DNA of 64,000 bases from Lycium barbarum (GCF_019175385.1 NC_083338.1:94323777-94387776); one strand, 5' to 3'. Positions 24,061-37,402 are shown, counted from the stretch's first letter. Notes: generated by a model from the letters alone, not told the origin. Program-made: numbers and translations.

Positions 24061-25174
24061 CTGCGTGGCATGAAACGCAGCCCCCGAAGAAAAGGGGTCA
24101 GTACGGAATATGTACTGAGTATGCAAGGCAACAAATACAGTAAACAGAATCATAATCAGAATCAACAGTGCCGAAGTATAGCAGACGGAATCATAATCAG
24201 ACTTAGATACTCAGATATACAGAGTGTAACAGATGAAATCGTAATCAGACTCAGATATTCAGATATACAGATCGTTTGTACGGTATACAAATGGTAGATA
24301 CAACTTACTGGAACACAGACCATGCATGCCAAGAACGGTATCCGGTCCTTTGCAGGACCCGGGGAAAATGTGGCGCCGCCCTGCCCTCGGCGCCACACAC
24401 ATCTAACTCCAGAAGTATTGCTCCTGTCTCCGACACACACATCATAATATCATAATAACAAATCATAAGTGGTTCAGCGAACCATAACACATCTAACTCC
24501 AAAAACACATCTAACTCCAGAATTCACATGCGGTACCCGGCCCTCGAACGAGGAACTCGGGAACCGTGCGCACGACATGAACCGGCCCGAGACTCGGTGA
24601 AGGAAGTAGGCTCTATGCACGAGCAGAAAATGAGAAATTAAATGCACATAACTCAAGACGCGATGAGGTGGTCGAACATTTTCAAAATATTTGTAACGGA
24701 TTTCTTAACAGAATACTTATATCCAAGTACTTATATCATATTACTGGTGTCAGGTTACTTATGAAAGATTACTTAGGTCAGAATACGTATATCAAAAGGA
24801 TTATGTCAGAACACGTGTTTCATCGTACTTATGTCAGAATACTTATTTCAGAGTACTTGTATCAGAATATTCAGACCAGATTACATACTTGTATCAGAAT
24901 TTCTCATATCGAAACGCTTATGCCAAATACTTACATCAGAATATTTGTATCAGAATGATTAGACCAGAATGCTTATATCAGAATACGGACGTCAGAATAC
25001 TTAAATCATAATTCGCCTATCGAGATTATTGGATACTTAAATTAGGGAGGACATACGAATCACAAACAGACTCAGAACCACAGAATAGAGTAGCCTCGAA
25101 ATGCATATCATATCATATCATATCTTACGGGGCTCTAGGGCATGCCAAAAGAAAGAAAGGTAAACCTTACATAC
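24061..25174 (-). other. Predicted LTR intron in S2
   Basis: The donor is CAG|GTATGTAAGG (minus strand, 25174), with the branch in hairpin A (24098-24118) and a GCAG acceptor at 24061. CCTTGCATAC beside hairpin A pairs with the donor with one G-U. Confidence 0.38.
24705..25010. repeat. Degenerate short tandem array in S2
   Basis: About 20 imperfect copies of a 12-16 bp unit resembling ACTTATATCAGAAT. The spacing is too irregular, and there are no unique spacers, so this is not CRISPR-like. Confidence 0.75.
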
Positions 25175-25772
25175 CTGTTCCACGACCAATTGGCTACGCT
25201 TATTTGTGAAACTTGATAATCTACATGGAAAAGAGTTCATTCATTCATTAGTTTCATTATCATATACTTGCTTTAACCTTTCAAACATATTTACTTATTT
25301 TCTGCCGGAATTTCGGCAGCATCTCCCCTGTAACTATACCACCCCCGAGAATCTAACTCGGCCAATTTTCATCAACGACAACCCGGGAATTCAACCCGGC
25401 CAAACAATCAACAACAATACCAACAACACTTCTACATTCAATTCAATGCAATTTAATTTAATCCAATCCAATAACTTCCAAAACAATTTAATCAACATAC
25501 TACTCCATCCACACTCTCCAATTCAATAAGAGCATTAGTAACACGTTTTCTTCTTTCACTTTCACACACTTCATCCACAACTCTCACGTTAACAACATCA
25601 TTCTCATAAATTCAAGAATTTCATTAGGTTCACATTGGTTTTCACAACAAGTCACAAACTACTATAACCTCAACTTTGAATCATTAAGATTCCTTTTGCA
25701 TTATAAAAATCCACAACAACACAACTAATACACTAAATAAAATTAATTCATCCCTCCTTCCAATAAACAACA

Positions 25773-25842
25773 CCACACGGCCACATTGCTATATACATAC
25801 CCACACGGCCACATTGCTATATACATACCCACACGGCCTCAA
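25773..25842. repeat. 28-bp tandem repeat, 2.5 copies
   Basis: Two perfect units and a partial third, each containing CCACACGGCCACATTGC. Confidence 0.9.
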
Positions 25843-27037
25843 TAACTACATGCATATTTTCATGCAATTTCATCCATTCTACATTATGGAATTCACAACA
25901 CAACAAACCAACTACTAAATAAAAATCATTTCATCTTTTATACACACAACCCATGCATTCGGCCAACACCAACACACACATATTTCATGAATTTCATTCA
26001 TTTCTACTTACCACAACACTCAACAACATCCATAACACATGAAAGAAGATTAGTTCCTTACCTTTTTTTCCTTCAATTCCTCACTTGGCTAAGGTTATGA
26101 AATTGTACAAATAGATGATTTTCTTGTTCCAACAACTCTTCCATGTTGTAGAGGACCTTCCACTTGCTTGAAGTACTATAGGGAAATATTTTTTCTTCAT
26201 AAATTTTCCATGGCTCAATTGTAGGGAGCCATGGCCTAATACCCCCTTGCTTCTTTCTTCATCTCCTTTGTTTTTCTTTCTCCAAATGTCTAGAGATTTT
26301 TATGGAATTTGTGACTAATTTATCACTTATATATAGCCACTCCAACATGTGAGGGGCACATGCTTCCTTTTATAAATTACTTTCTCTAGAATTTTCTTTC
26401 CTTTTCTTGAATTTTTCCTCAATTAAAAGATGACTTATTTTGTCATCCTTTTTCATTATTTTCCCCCTTTCTTTTTCACATGGCCAATATGGCCCTTTTT
26501 TGGAATTTTTTTTTGAACTTGTGTGAAATTCCCATTTTGCCCTTCGACTTTTCTCAATATTACCATTTACCATTTTGCAATTTCTCCTTTTTGCCCTTAA
26601 CCTTTCTCAACATTTTCGTCCAATAATGTTCATAAATAATATTCATAAACAACTTGTGCACTAAAATAATTTTGAAAATGGTCTTGCCCTTAACTTTCCA
26701 CGACGACTTTGAAATGTCCAGACGCACAAGATACGGGCTATAACACATAACAGGAGATATGGAACATAACATAACCTAAAGAGATAACCAGTACATCTGA
26801 TTGCCTCTTAGGGTGAATATTATGCATGCTTGGCTTTTCTTAGAAAAATATTTCTCATACATATATATAAAATAGTAGTGTTGTAGAACGTGCAGTACGA
26901 TCCATATATTTATAATCATATTGTTGCAGAACGTGCAGCCCAATCCATACCCATATATCCCGCGTCCGAGATGATATTATAGTGTACCAACTGATCGTGT
27001 GGTTATGCGTATATAACGCCTCGCCCTTTTCCCATAA

Positions 27038-27048
27038 CCCCCCCCCCC

Positions 27049-27105
<57 letters not shown>
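27038..27105. repeat. C13 tract and (AT)n microsatellite in RE3 left LTR
   Basis: Thirteen C are followed by about 27 AT units. The right LTR has only about 9-10 AT units and no C tract at the same place (49256-49274). Confidence 0.95.
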
Positions 27106-27111
<6 letters not shown>

Positions 27112-28345
27112 GCATGAGAGCCCAAATAAAAGCTATAACTTTATCGGAGTGATGTAAGGTCGGTAACCTCCGATTTATATTATGGAACAATCATCATCTA
27201 TATATCTCACCTTGAAGGAACAAGTAACATAAGGTGAGATAAAAAACAATGAATAAAATCAAGGAAATCATGAAATAGGCTTAACAATCTCATAATAGCA
27301 TCAAAACCATAAGCTTTGGAATCTCCATAAATGGGATCATCATCATCATCCTTATCATCATAGAAAACATCTATATTTAACATTATAAGAACTTTGAGAA
27401 TCATGAACTTTTGCTTTTTGGGAAATAGGATATTATGGAAGTCATGTATGGGTTCATAAGAAAAGAATCATGTCTTTAGAAAGAAAGGGATTTAGCCTTA
27501 ACATACCTGAAAGTTCACTTCTCGACTTTCCAACCTACTTTCGGTCTCGCATTCTACATATAAAACCATTCATACTATTGTTAGGCTTATCGTCATATAC
27601 TTGTTTTAAGCTTTCAAATTAAATCCTCTTAGCATCTGCCGAAATTCAGGCAGCATCTACCCTGTTTACATCCCCAGCCCGAAATCACAAAACCACAATA
27701 ATAGCAACACCAATATCAACAACAACATCATCAACACCAATATAATCAATAAAACAACCCACACGATGTTTTCCCAATGTCGCAACTAATCACTAGCCTT
27801 TACGAAGCCTTAACAACTAAATCTCCATAATACAGTTCATAATATCAATAATATGGAGTATCCTTACTCAATCAAAGTTGGAAGAGCTTGAAATCTTATT
27901 TATCTTCAACGGCCTCCTTTGATTCATCGAGATTCGATGTTTAGAACAAGGACTCCAAGACCTTATACGCTTCCCAAGCCTCGTATATGGTCCCGTCACT
28001 TTAATCCGCTTACAAAATGATCCCTCAATGTTTCTAGAGTCTCTCAAGTGTTTTTGGATGAAGAGGAGTGGAGAAAATAAGGTTTAGGGTCAGATTTGGT
28101 CCTTAAATAGCTTCTAGAGGTCGGTTGCACCGACCTAGGATTTTCCTTAACACGATCGTACACTGTGCTGGCGCACTTGCGCCTTGTAGCTGGACACGCC
28201 TCTGCACGTTCGCGTACTATTCTGGCGCGTTCGCGTAGATTAATCCCTGCTCCGTCGGCCTAACTTGTTACGTGCATAACTCTCTACTTCGATGTCATAA
28301 CGACGAGCGGTTTGTTGCGTTGGAAACTAGACTTCATGAACTTTT

Positions 28346-28835
28346 CTGGGGCTATTTTAGATTATCCCTTTTGTACTAGTCGACCTTATATACATACCAT
28401 ATCATATCCTTTTAATTCCTTGGTCGGACACTTTAATTCCTTACAATATCATCATAGTTCCACCTATGGTAACACCCAGATGATTTGCAATTGCATTTCC
28501 TTGCTAATGACTTATTATTCTCAATGATTATTTTACTTCAGATTGTCCATCCAAACTTCTTTTCATAATCAATCCATATCAATAACCTTAACACAATCCC
28601 TTATATACGTGGATATAATACTTCCTCATCATCATTATTATCCCTCGTAGAAAAACAAATTCTACTTATAACATACTAATAATCACAACTCAAGCTAATT
28701 TACAACTCAAAATATCATCAAATTCATATTTGAACCTTTCCTCCAATTTCATCTCCTCAAATCTTAACACAATTACAATATAAACTCATAAACATGGAAC
28801 TCAGATAAAATCTTACTTAATCATAACTTTCTTTC
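28346..28835. repeat. Chimeric junction: unassigned DNA plus S5-type LTR fragment
   Basis: Nothing is recognised in 28346-28544. From about 28545 to 28830 the sequence matches part of the S5/S1 LTR type (compare 57705-57950 and 1070-1240), including CATATTTGAACCTTTCC. An LTR piece from another family therefore sits where the RE3 LTR end should be. Confidence 0.55.
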
Positions 28836-30222
28836 GATACGAGTATGCTTTCTTCTTAATTCCTTGATTCTATTGTACCGGTGATCATTTGAGACTTAAA
28901 TTAGCCTCTATTCTTTTTTTATTCCTTATCTTTGTCCTTACACCATTTTGTTGGACATTTCATCACGACGATTATTTATATGGTTCTATAACATATGCTC
29001 TCACATTTGATATAACCGGCGACTTGTGATTTCACAACTTATGAGGTACTTTCTAATCTCAGGTAGCACTGTTGTCTTGCTATCCATAGGCACACTATCT
29101 TCCTTTCCTTTGGAGATCATTGAACTTCCTATAATTATTCCTTTTGTTAAAACTTTCATCTTTTCTAGTGCTAAGATTTCCTTTTTAGTAACCCAGACTT
29201 GTCCTTTATACTTATTGCCTGGTCAGCTTGCAGACCCTTCTTACTCCTTTCGTTACCTCTTGGAGTAAACTACTGCATATTGAAATGTAACCAAAATTTC
29301 TCCGGTGCGGGTGATTCGAATCATAGTCGGGAAACATAACATGTCGCATTCACGAAACTCATTCCCTTTGATTCGCTAATCCCTTCATCATCTTGTCATG
29401 CTTCCTTTCCTATATTTGTCCCATAATATAGTTTTATGCAATCGATTCCCACTTTCTTTTAATAAATTCTTGATATATCGGTACATCTTGAATTTTGGCT
29501 CCTTCAGGCCAGTACATTTCCCTCTTTTGAATTTGGGAATATTGTAATTCATCTCAGAACTGAATTTGTTCTTCCCCTCTTTTAAAGATATTCTCATATA
29601 CCAGTAACATTCAACTATTAACCATCTTTGGTAGTCATCTGCTGAATTTAGTAGTCCTTCACCTCCTCTATTCCATATAATGCCGGAGTTTCTTTCATCC
29701 CATGGTTTAACTTATTTCCTTTTTGCTAACTGAATTCTTGTACTAAGTCAAATGTTTACACATATCGGATACAATTCATATGCTTTCTTTATTGATCACC
29801 TCTTCCTTTCATAACTAACAATCCCCTTGGCTAATGAATCAATGATGACATCGGAATTTGTTAGACTCCTTATGGAGTGTCCGACTATACAACGCTCCTC
29901 CAGCCCTAATCTTCCTTCATAACTATCTTTTTACTAATATCCTTGAGATTCGTCTTGCTCTTTGTTCCCAATTCCTATTTATATCTATACTCTACCATTA
30001 GAAGTTGATTCTCTATACCATTCATTCCCATGACTCATCATTTCATTAGCTTAGCTGATATTTTCCCGTAGTTCCTCTTAACTACTTGTTTGCATCACAA
30101 TCATGCATCATAGTCCTTCTAATATTCTTCTGGTTCCTGATCTTATCATGAAATCTTCACGAAGTACACCCTTTTCTTTGTCCTTGCGTTGAGTCCTCAT
30201 CTTCCTTTATGATACTACAACT

Positions 30223-30274
<52 letters not shown>

Positions 30275-31512
30275 CATACTTTCTCGTTTTTTCTTAAAAA
30301 TTTATCCGAATAGCTCTTCGCCTCTACCGCCGCCATAACCCTTTTCTTGGAAACTTTACTTGACCCTTACTAGCAACATACTTCCCTTGCTTACACTTCC
30401 CTTCTTCTCATGATGTCCTAATCTTCTTACTCTTATGTATATGTATTCTTCCTCTCTCTGATATTGTTGCATTATGATTATCCAACTTTAACATTCAGGG
30501 ACAAACGATATCAATCTGTCCTGTAGCACTTGCTACCTTAACTTCCATACCTGGCTCAATCAATACTTTTAGCATATCGTAAGATCAATCATAAGGGCAC
30601 ACATAATATTTAAGGTTACCATACATGACTTATCGTTTACATCACTTATTAATACCTCACTTATGAAATATCCCAATATTATTAAAAAATTGTCCTGAAT
30701 CTATGACTTTACCTCTCCCCTCTTTTTGCTTAACTAGCCAGTCTCATGCCTGGCTATCATTTCAAGATTGTAATCGTAGGGCTCATTTGCTCCTAATTTT
30801 CGCCGGGCTATTCTGGCTTCTCATGTCTTTCATATGTCTAAATCTGTAGGACTTCTTAGCATATCTTTCTAAGTCCTAATTGTAACCCTGGCGATATAAC
30901 TTTACTAAAAAATGTTTACTCATACACATAATTTTTTTTTCCTTCTTGTACATAACCCAACACCGGCCGTGTTTTGAAAGTTCCCTATCAGGGTGTCTTT
31001 CATGATCCTGACTTCCTCAAGTTAGTCCAGCCTCCATGTCTATTGTACCTTCTCATCTGTAATTATACTTTTCTAAGTTCTGCTGAAAGCTTTTATCACA
31101 TTAAATTTTATACAATAACCCTTACTCATACTTGTACTCTGTTTCTTTGTCTGAAAATAATCAACCTCACATCCATTCTTTTCATTTCTACATAGTATTT
31201 TATCACATATCTTTGAAAACCCATTTTTGAAATTCTAATGGAAAGTCAAAATAAAATCATGTAATGCATTTCCCCAGGTTGGAAACGTCCCTTACTTTCT
31301 TGGGGGGATGAATATTATCATAACCTTTGAAACTTTCAATATCTAGAAAATTTCCATAACCACAAGTCAACACACGTGACTACTTTCCATTCCTAATCCC
31401 AAGGTTCATAATGGTAGTAGAAATGTCTTAATTGCAATTACCCATAAATAATCTAGTTATCGGTTTCTTTAAAATTCCCAGTTGTCAAATAATAGATGAT
31501 ATCCCATAACAA
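28836..31512 (-). repeat. RE3 internal region, non-coding
   Basis: Plus strand T/C-rich, minus strand A/G-rich. There are no domains that I can identify and many stops in all frames. An (AT)n run lies at about 30227-30270. This is the pol-less body of RE3. Confidence 0.5.
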
Positions 31513-32108
31513 TCACACATAATACAAGGAGTTCAATAAGAAGACCCATATACCTGTAACCGGCCTGTCCTGGTCCTTGTCTTGGGAACTGTAAAGTGAA
31601 ATATCGGTCTCGTCATCCTCCTACCATCTACTCGTCTGACCATCCTCATCTTCCCCATCATAATCCGAATGATACGAATACTCTGGCGGCTCCTGATTAA
31701 TCGAAGGCCAAGACAAAGGGCTAGATATCTCCGTAACACTTACACTCGTGGCTGCTTTGACGTAATGCTCCATCATAGGAGAAACTGGAGGAACTAAATC
31801 CGGTGCAGCCTCAGGAGCCTCCTGCTTTACTGGTGTCTCATACGATCCCTCAGACGGGTTTGTCTAATAGCTATCCTCTGACGGATCCTCCTCCATAGAA
31901 GTCATTAGCTCTGGGGAGTCGTCTCAATCATCTCCTCAGAAGGATCTGACTCAATGGAGTAACTAAGACTCCTCCTAATCTGTCCCGGTACCCGTGGTCC
32001 GGAGTCTGTGGGTAGTGCTGGTCTGGAGTCCACCCTAGGTGTCTTCCTTGCACCCCCACTATCAAAAATCATCATTTTCATCTGTATCAATCTGCACTTA
32101 TCTAACAA
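31513..32108 (-). pseudogene. RE3 acidic ORF in the gag position
   Basis: The first segment opens at 32108 (67 codons, with MKMMIFDSGGARKTP and SIESDPSEEMIETT). After a frame change near 31905 the reading continues as MEEDPSEDSY, then a TAG, then a second part with NPSEGSYETPVKQEAPEAAP and SDYDGEDEDGQTSRW, another TAG, and EDDETDISLYSSQDKDQD, to a stop at 31513-31515. The product would be about 190-200 residues, rich in Asp, Glu, Ser and Pro, without a zinc knuckle or capsid motif. It follows the leader at the place where RE2 and RE4 start gag. I do not recognise the family. Codon-level openness across 600 bp despite three breaks suggests it was once translated. Confidence 0.5.
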
Positions 32109-32304
32109 GAAAAAAGGGTCAGGAACAATCCTTCCTAGACTTTGGCTCTATCGCACGATCTAACATGAGAAAGAAAGGTCAATGATTCCTAAATGCCCAC
32201 AGCCTCCGGTTTATAAGTGTGGCCCACTTCACACCCATAAAAAAGACTCTACTGGACACGGTCTGAAGACAATCCCTAGGACAGAACGGCTCTGATACCA
32301 CTTT
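32109..32304 (-). other. RE3 leader and primer binding site
   Basis: TGGTATCAGAGCC (minus, 32288-32300) lies 4 nt from the LTR end, an exact tRNA-Met primer site. The leader carries GTGTCCAGTAGAGTCTT (32242-32258), nearly identical to RE1 and RE2, and a shared segment reading ATCGTGCGATAGAGC further on. Confidence 0.9.
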
Positions 32305-32399
32305 TGTCATGCCCCAAGCAGATGAGTCGTGACGAGTGCCCGACCTCTATTGATCAAGTACCCCTAAACTCGTACCTGAACCTCACTGGACAACATGGT
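32305..32399 (-). repeat. RE3 right LTR (5' LTR), first piece
   Basis: It starts TGTCATGCCCC and is broken by RE4 at ATGGT (32395-32399). It continues at 48500. Confidence 0.9.
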
Positions 32400-32667
32400 T
32401 GTCACGACCCGACTAGGGGCCATGACGGGTACCTGGGGCTAACCACCGAACACCACTTATTCTATCACTCATCATACTCATTAGGCGTTCATTCATTAAT
32501 TTCTTACTCAAATCATAGGAAAACTATTTTTCATTTGGAAACATAATTACTTTTGCATACATAAGCCCTGCGGCTATCAAAATAATATATATACAATAAG
32601 GACATCGCAAGACCATACTACCCACACATACGTATCTACAAGCCTCTATAGGAATACTAGACATATG

Positions 32668-32686
32668 GACGGGACAGGAACCCGTC
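32668..32686 (-). other. Hairpin B, RE4 left LTR
   Basis: GACGGG/CCCGTC is a perfect 6-bp stem with a 7-nt loop. The right LTR copy is at 43369-43387. Both stem arms differ from RE2 (AGCGGG/CCCGCT), yet pairing is kept. Confidence 0.6.
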
Positions 32687-33157
32687 GTGCCCAAAATACG
32701 TATATGTACACAAAACAATAAATCAAATAGCACCTCCGGAATAATGGAGTGCTCCTGTGAATCTGCTGATAGCTCCTATGGATCTGCACCGTCTCCCTGT
32801 CTACCTGTAGGCATGAACACAGCGTCCAAAGAAAACGGACGTCAGTACGAACATTGTACTGAGTATGTAAGGCATAAACAATAATGATATATCAATGAAA
32901 TACGGAGACATCGAGTGAAGAGCGATTTGTAACTGACTGTCACTTAAAGCTCAAATAATGCATGCTAACTTACTTCATAATCATCATCATATCATGTATG
33001 CATATATGTATAAGCTGCCCGACCATATAGGTACGGTGTGATAATCATTAGCCCGCGTCCGGGGTACCATCTCATGCTGCCCACTAGTGGTGTCTGCCCA
33101 TGCCATCTAGACATGGTGTAATACGCTGCCCGCCTTAGTGGTGTCTGCCTGGCCATG

Positions 33158-36100
33158 TGTCACGACCCAGCCCCGTGGGCCGCGACTGGTGTCCTTCTGG
33201 GACACCCCAAACGAACTCACACCCAGACCATCGTAATCAGACTCGTCCAAGCTCAACGTACGTTATTCGAACTCATCATCGTAATCAGACATCTACCGAA
33301 CACTTATCCTAAGCAGTCGCCCGTACAGATCAGACAAATCACAAATCAGAAGGAAGGCGGAATGTACATCGCCAAATTTCACACACACACATCAGAAGGG
33401 TGGCGGAATGCACATCGCCCCCAAATGCATACACATACATACAACCTCGGAGGCCGACTTGGCCATAGTAGCGTACGGGCCACTTAAGATCGTAAAACAG
33501 ACTCACATGCAAACACACCGGACCCACGACCCACAAATCTGACTACAGGCCTCTAGACAAAACAGAACATATGAACATATGACGGGACAGGGCCCCGCCG
33601 TACCCACACATCCACAAATGTACAGAATACAGACACAACAAAAGACATGTACCAAAGTAGGCTCCGGATCAAAGGGGAGCTCTCCAACACAGCAGAATGA
33701 GTAGCCTAAACTGGAGGACCACCCAAACGAGCTTCTGTACCTGCGGGCATGAAACACAGCCCCCGAAGAAACGGGGGTCAGTACGGGAGAAGTACTGAGT
33801 ATGTAAAGCAGAAGGTACAGAAATCACAAACACAGCTGGAGTCAGAAAGAACCAACACACCAACATCGCAAACAAAGCAAACCTGTGCGGGAGGCGAACG
33901 TACAAATGCAAATCAAATCATGTATAGGGTTTAGGAACGTGGTCACCCCCCGACGCTGGTGCCACAACACATCATAACTCCAGAAGGTTTCAAATCTCCG
34001 TACAATCTCCAGACACATCATATCACACACACATCATATCATCAGAACGTATCAAATGCCATATCACATCATAACTCCATAAACGGTAACCGGCCCTATG
34101 GCGAGGCCTCGGAAACCGTAACACATCATAACTCCCGAATATATTATAGTGCGCACGATCACAAAGTCGGCCCGGGTACCGACGAACGAAGTCATAGCAG
34201 GCAGCACGAATAGAGTAGTGCAGAAATCATATGCATATCAAAAATAATTTGTCGGACTTAACATATAGTTTACGTAGAGGTATATACTGACGCCCGAAGG
34301 ATCGGAGTAGGAATCAGACTGATCAAAGTATGCGTATAAAAGTTACGAAGTTCCAAACTGCCAAATTCGCAAGAAAACTGTTCATAAGTCATTTTCCGAA
34401 AATCTCACATCATTCAAGTACAGAACGTACATTAATGGCATAGAAAGTTTCAAACACATCCTTGGGTCCTAAACAGACGGTTGCGGATCATAACGGACAC
34501 AAATGAATCAAACAAACCGAATAAGGGGAGCCTCGGGGCTCGCGGGCCCACCTCGAGTCAAATTGAGGTGGCGGACACAAATCACAGACTTTCGGCTCCA
34601 TAGAGCCATCTACAAAAGTTTCGAAGAGTTTCGGACACAACAGCACAAGTTATGGAGGTACGAACATTCTTTTAACCAAATGTGACAAAGAGGGTTCAAT
34701 CGCGCTGAGTGAATAGTGCTCGAACTTGAACCTCGATTTCCAAGAGTAGGATTATTCCCGAGGGGCCGATCTTAACCTAGTATATCTAGGACATGCCAAA
34801 AGAATGATAGGTAGGCTTTACATACCTGGTTGGCGCCTTACGCTCCTCAAATCGCAATTCCCGTTTCGTCCAGAAACTGCAAATGGTCACTTTTACCAGT
34901 TACTATTCATGAGAATTAACATTTTAGTCTTTGGGCTATATTTGGCTACCGAAATTTCGGCAGCACTTCCCCTATAAATCTAACACCCCCGAGACTTAGC
35001 TCGGCTCAAAACACAACAACAACAACAGCCCAAACATCATTAAACCATACAAACCACAATCATATTACATTAACTTCAAAATTTCACTTTAATACATAAG
35101 TTGGCAAATTCTTGATTCAACTTCAAAATTCCAAATCTATTTCCACATTAGTCCATTCATTCACTCATTCCCAATTATTCAAACACACTACATACAAGTT
35201 CCAAATCACATACAAACATCCCCAAAGTTCACTACTTTCCAATTTTCATTCAAAACACCAAAAGTTACGACGAACGTTCTAACTTGCGTCGTTTCATTCC
35301 ACATTCGTTATCATCAACCATAAATCTTATTTAAGGTCTTTAGTGTCATAAATATACTATGATATACACAAATATACCAAATGTATACGCTTTCCGATAA
35401 CGTCCGAAATTATTTTCTAACACCAACTCAATTCTTTAATCAATCCTTCACAACATAAAGATCACCACAACACATTATTCAAACTAAACAAGATAAAATT
35501 CTTATGGCTTGCACCCCATGGAACTCACGGCCAAACACTCCCCTTTTACACACACACACCATGCACAAACACAACCTCATCCCACAATCTTCACACTAAT
35601 TCAATCACCAACACATATACATCCATTTCATATCATTAAAACATAAAAATCTTACCTTGTTCTTAAGATTCCGATTCGCCGCAAACGTCGCCCTTTCGTC
35701 AAACTAATTGTACCACCACGAAGAGCACCTCGAACTCATCAATCATTCCAAAAGAGACTAGGTGATTGGATTAGAAACAAGCCACGAATTTTTTTTTTCT
35801 TTCTCTTTCTTTTTCGGCCGAGAGCACCTTCAATGGTGTTCTTGAGATTTTTTCTTTTTGATCTTGATAAGGTTAAGTCCATATCATATATATCCACTAC
35901 TAAGTGTCATGTGCATAGCACATGACATTTAAAGATGGGCTTGGGCCAACCAAGTGGCCGGCCACCGCACAAAATCTTGGGCCCAATTTCTTTGTTCAAT
36001 TTCTTGGCCCAATTCATAAAACGTCCCGTTTTGTAATTCCCGAAACTAATTTCTAAAATTCCGAATTTACCCTCGGCCTTCACCGAGGTCTTGACATCAA

Positions 36101-36211
36101 TGATTTCATGATCAATATGAGCATACCAACTTGAATCAAATTATTTCCTCAACACACACAAGTCTTATTTATTTCTCGATTTCCCGTTATACGAAAATAC
36201 GGGACATAACA
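33158..36211 (-). mobile_element. S3: solo LTR inside RE4 left LTR
   Basis: This is 3054 bp from TGTCACGACCC to ACATAACA, with flanks CCATG (33153-33157) and TCATG (36212-36216), 4 of 5 identical. There is no internal region. It is the same family as S4 but in opposite orientation. It holds hairpin B (33581-33599, one mismatch), hairpin A (33778-33798), a predicted intron 33741-34825, a TATA box near 35885-35892, and upstream of that a 10-bp palindrome with a 3-nt loop (35905-35927) and GTGGCCGGCCAC. Short ACACATCATAACTCC repeats occur around 33965-34140. Confidence 0.92.
33741..34825 (-). other. Predicted LTR intron in S3
   Basis: The donor is CAG|GTATGTAAAGC at 34825 and the acceptor CCCGCAG| region is at 33741. 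GCTTTACATAC beside hairpin A is a perfect complement of this donor, carrying the matching A/T change relative to the AAGGC/GCCTT pair of S5 and L7. Confidence 0.45.
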
Positions 36212-37402
36212 TCATGTAGGCACGGTGTAATATCATCATCCTATGCTTATCATGCATCATGCATGAAACTCAAGACAAACTATACATCTATCGAGGTGAC
36301 GTAAGGTCGTGAACCCCCGATTTCATTATGGGGTATTCATAAGCATTCTGCCACACCTTGAAGGAATTAGCATATAAGGTGAGTGTATACGATGAACAAC
36401 ATCAATGGATCATAATAATAATCATTAGCTTTGTAGAAACATAATATCATGGGCCTTAGACTCTTTAAACTTAGACTCATCCTCATCATTATCATGCTCG
36501 TAACACATCTCTTATCTTATCACACATGAAGCTCTTTGCCAAGATTGACTCATAGTTTTCAGGACGTAGGAAAGTCATAAAGAGATAGGGAATATCATGT
36601 CATAAGAATCATGCCTTAGAAAGAAAGGACTCTTACATACCTTTTCATTTAGATACTCTATCGCTTGAACGTTCCTCTCCAATATTCACGTTTCTACCTT
36701 CAAGATAGTTTATACTCATATTAGATAATCGATAACAAGAGCGTGTTTGAACTAAAGCTATAGAAAATTGAGCAGCATCCCTTTTTTTCTACTACTTTCT
36801 CCATATCATATATCAACTCCAAAACGTCAATAATAACATTCATAATATCATCATCAATGACTTTAGTCAAATTCATCATTATCTAATCCCCACAATTTCC
36901 TCTCAAGGTCATCCATAATCATAATCATAATACAACGTTACATCATTCTCATCTAATGTTTCTCTCATGCTCCTAACCTCATTCATAACTTAATTACAAT
37001 CACAACGTATCAAGAATCATGATTCATATTAATCTACTACTCACAATTGCCACTAATCTCATATTTTGTAACCCATTTTCCATCTTCTTCCATAATGATG
37101 ATTTTGTTGTTTCAACTTTTAAATACCTCAAACAACATGGAATAATCATAAAACTCACCTTTGAATGTGTAGGAACGGGTTTTGGTTGGCAATACTTCAC
37201 TTGAAGAAAACCCTAACTTCAACTTCCAAGGGATTTCTTGACTCTAGCAACCCCAAAGAGCTTCCTTGCACTCAATTCACATGAATTTATGATATGAACC
37301 TTTGATTTCCCTTGTATTCTTGAAAATGGAATGTATGGAATGTTATAGAAGCTTTGAGAGAAGTGGATAGGTGAGGGGAATGAATATAATGAGGTGGGAA
37401 CA

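Larger units (their letters stand above)
23574..26745 (-). mobile_element. S2: solo LTR, TSD CATAA
   Basis: This is 3172 bp from TGTCACACCC to TATAACA with perfect CATAA duplications (23569-23573, 26746-26750) and no internal region, so it is a solo LTR left by LTR-LTR recombination. It is related to S3 and S4 (shared blocks around ACATCGCC, CCCCCGAAGAAA, and AATTTCGGCAGCA). It holds hairpin A (24098-24118), a predicted intron (24061-25174), a 52-bp duplication (about 24187-24270), a degenerate 15-bp array (24705-25010), a 28-bp tandem repeat (25773-25842) and a TATA box near 26328-26336. Confidence 0.93.
23019..28345 (-). repeat. RE3 left LTR (3' LTR), split by S2, inner end missing
   Basis: The LTR starts TGTCACACCCC. 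Hairpin B is at 23349-23365 and hairpin A at 23526-23546. S2 interrupts at 23574, and LTR sequence resumes at 26746. TATA (CTATTTAAGG, minus) is near 28101-28110, followed by GC-rich dyads to about 28250. Similarity to the right LTR stops near 28345, about 330 bp short of the expected terminus; a deletion or recombination has replaced the end. Confidence 0.8.

Noticed and set aside
24705..25010. Short repeats resembling a CRISPR array
   Set aside because: Units are adjacent and degenerate without unique spacers, and the context is a plant LTR.
26855..27190. Frame with a long Ile-Tyr run
   Set aside because: It is produced by the (AT)n microsatellite.
28836..31512. Search for pol domains in the RE3 body
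   Set aside because: No RT, RNase H or integrase motif was found on either strand by eye; very decayed remnants could be missed.
33158..36211. DNA transposon or MITE because of inner palindromes
   Set aside because: The ends are LTR-type TG...CA with a 5-bp duplication, and a homologous copy (S4) has the same structure; the palindromes are internal.
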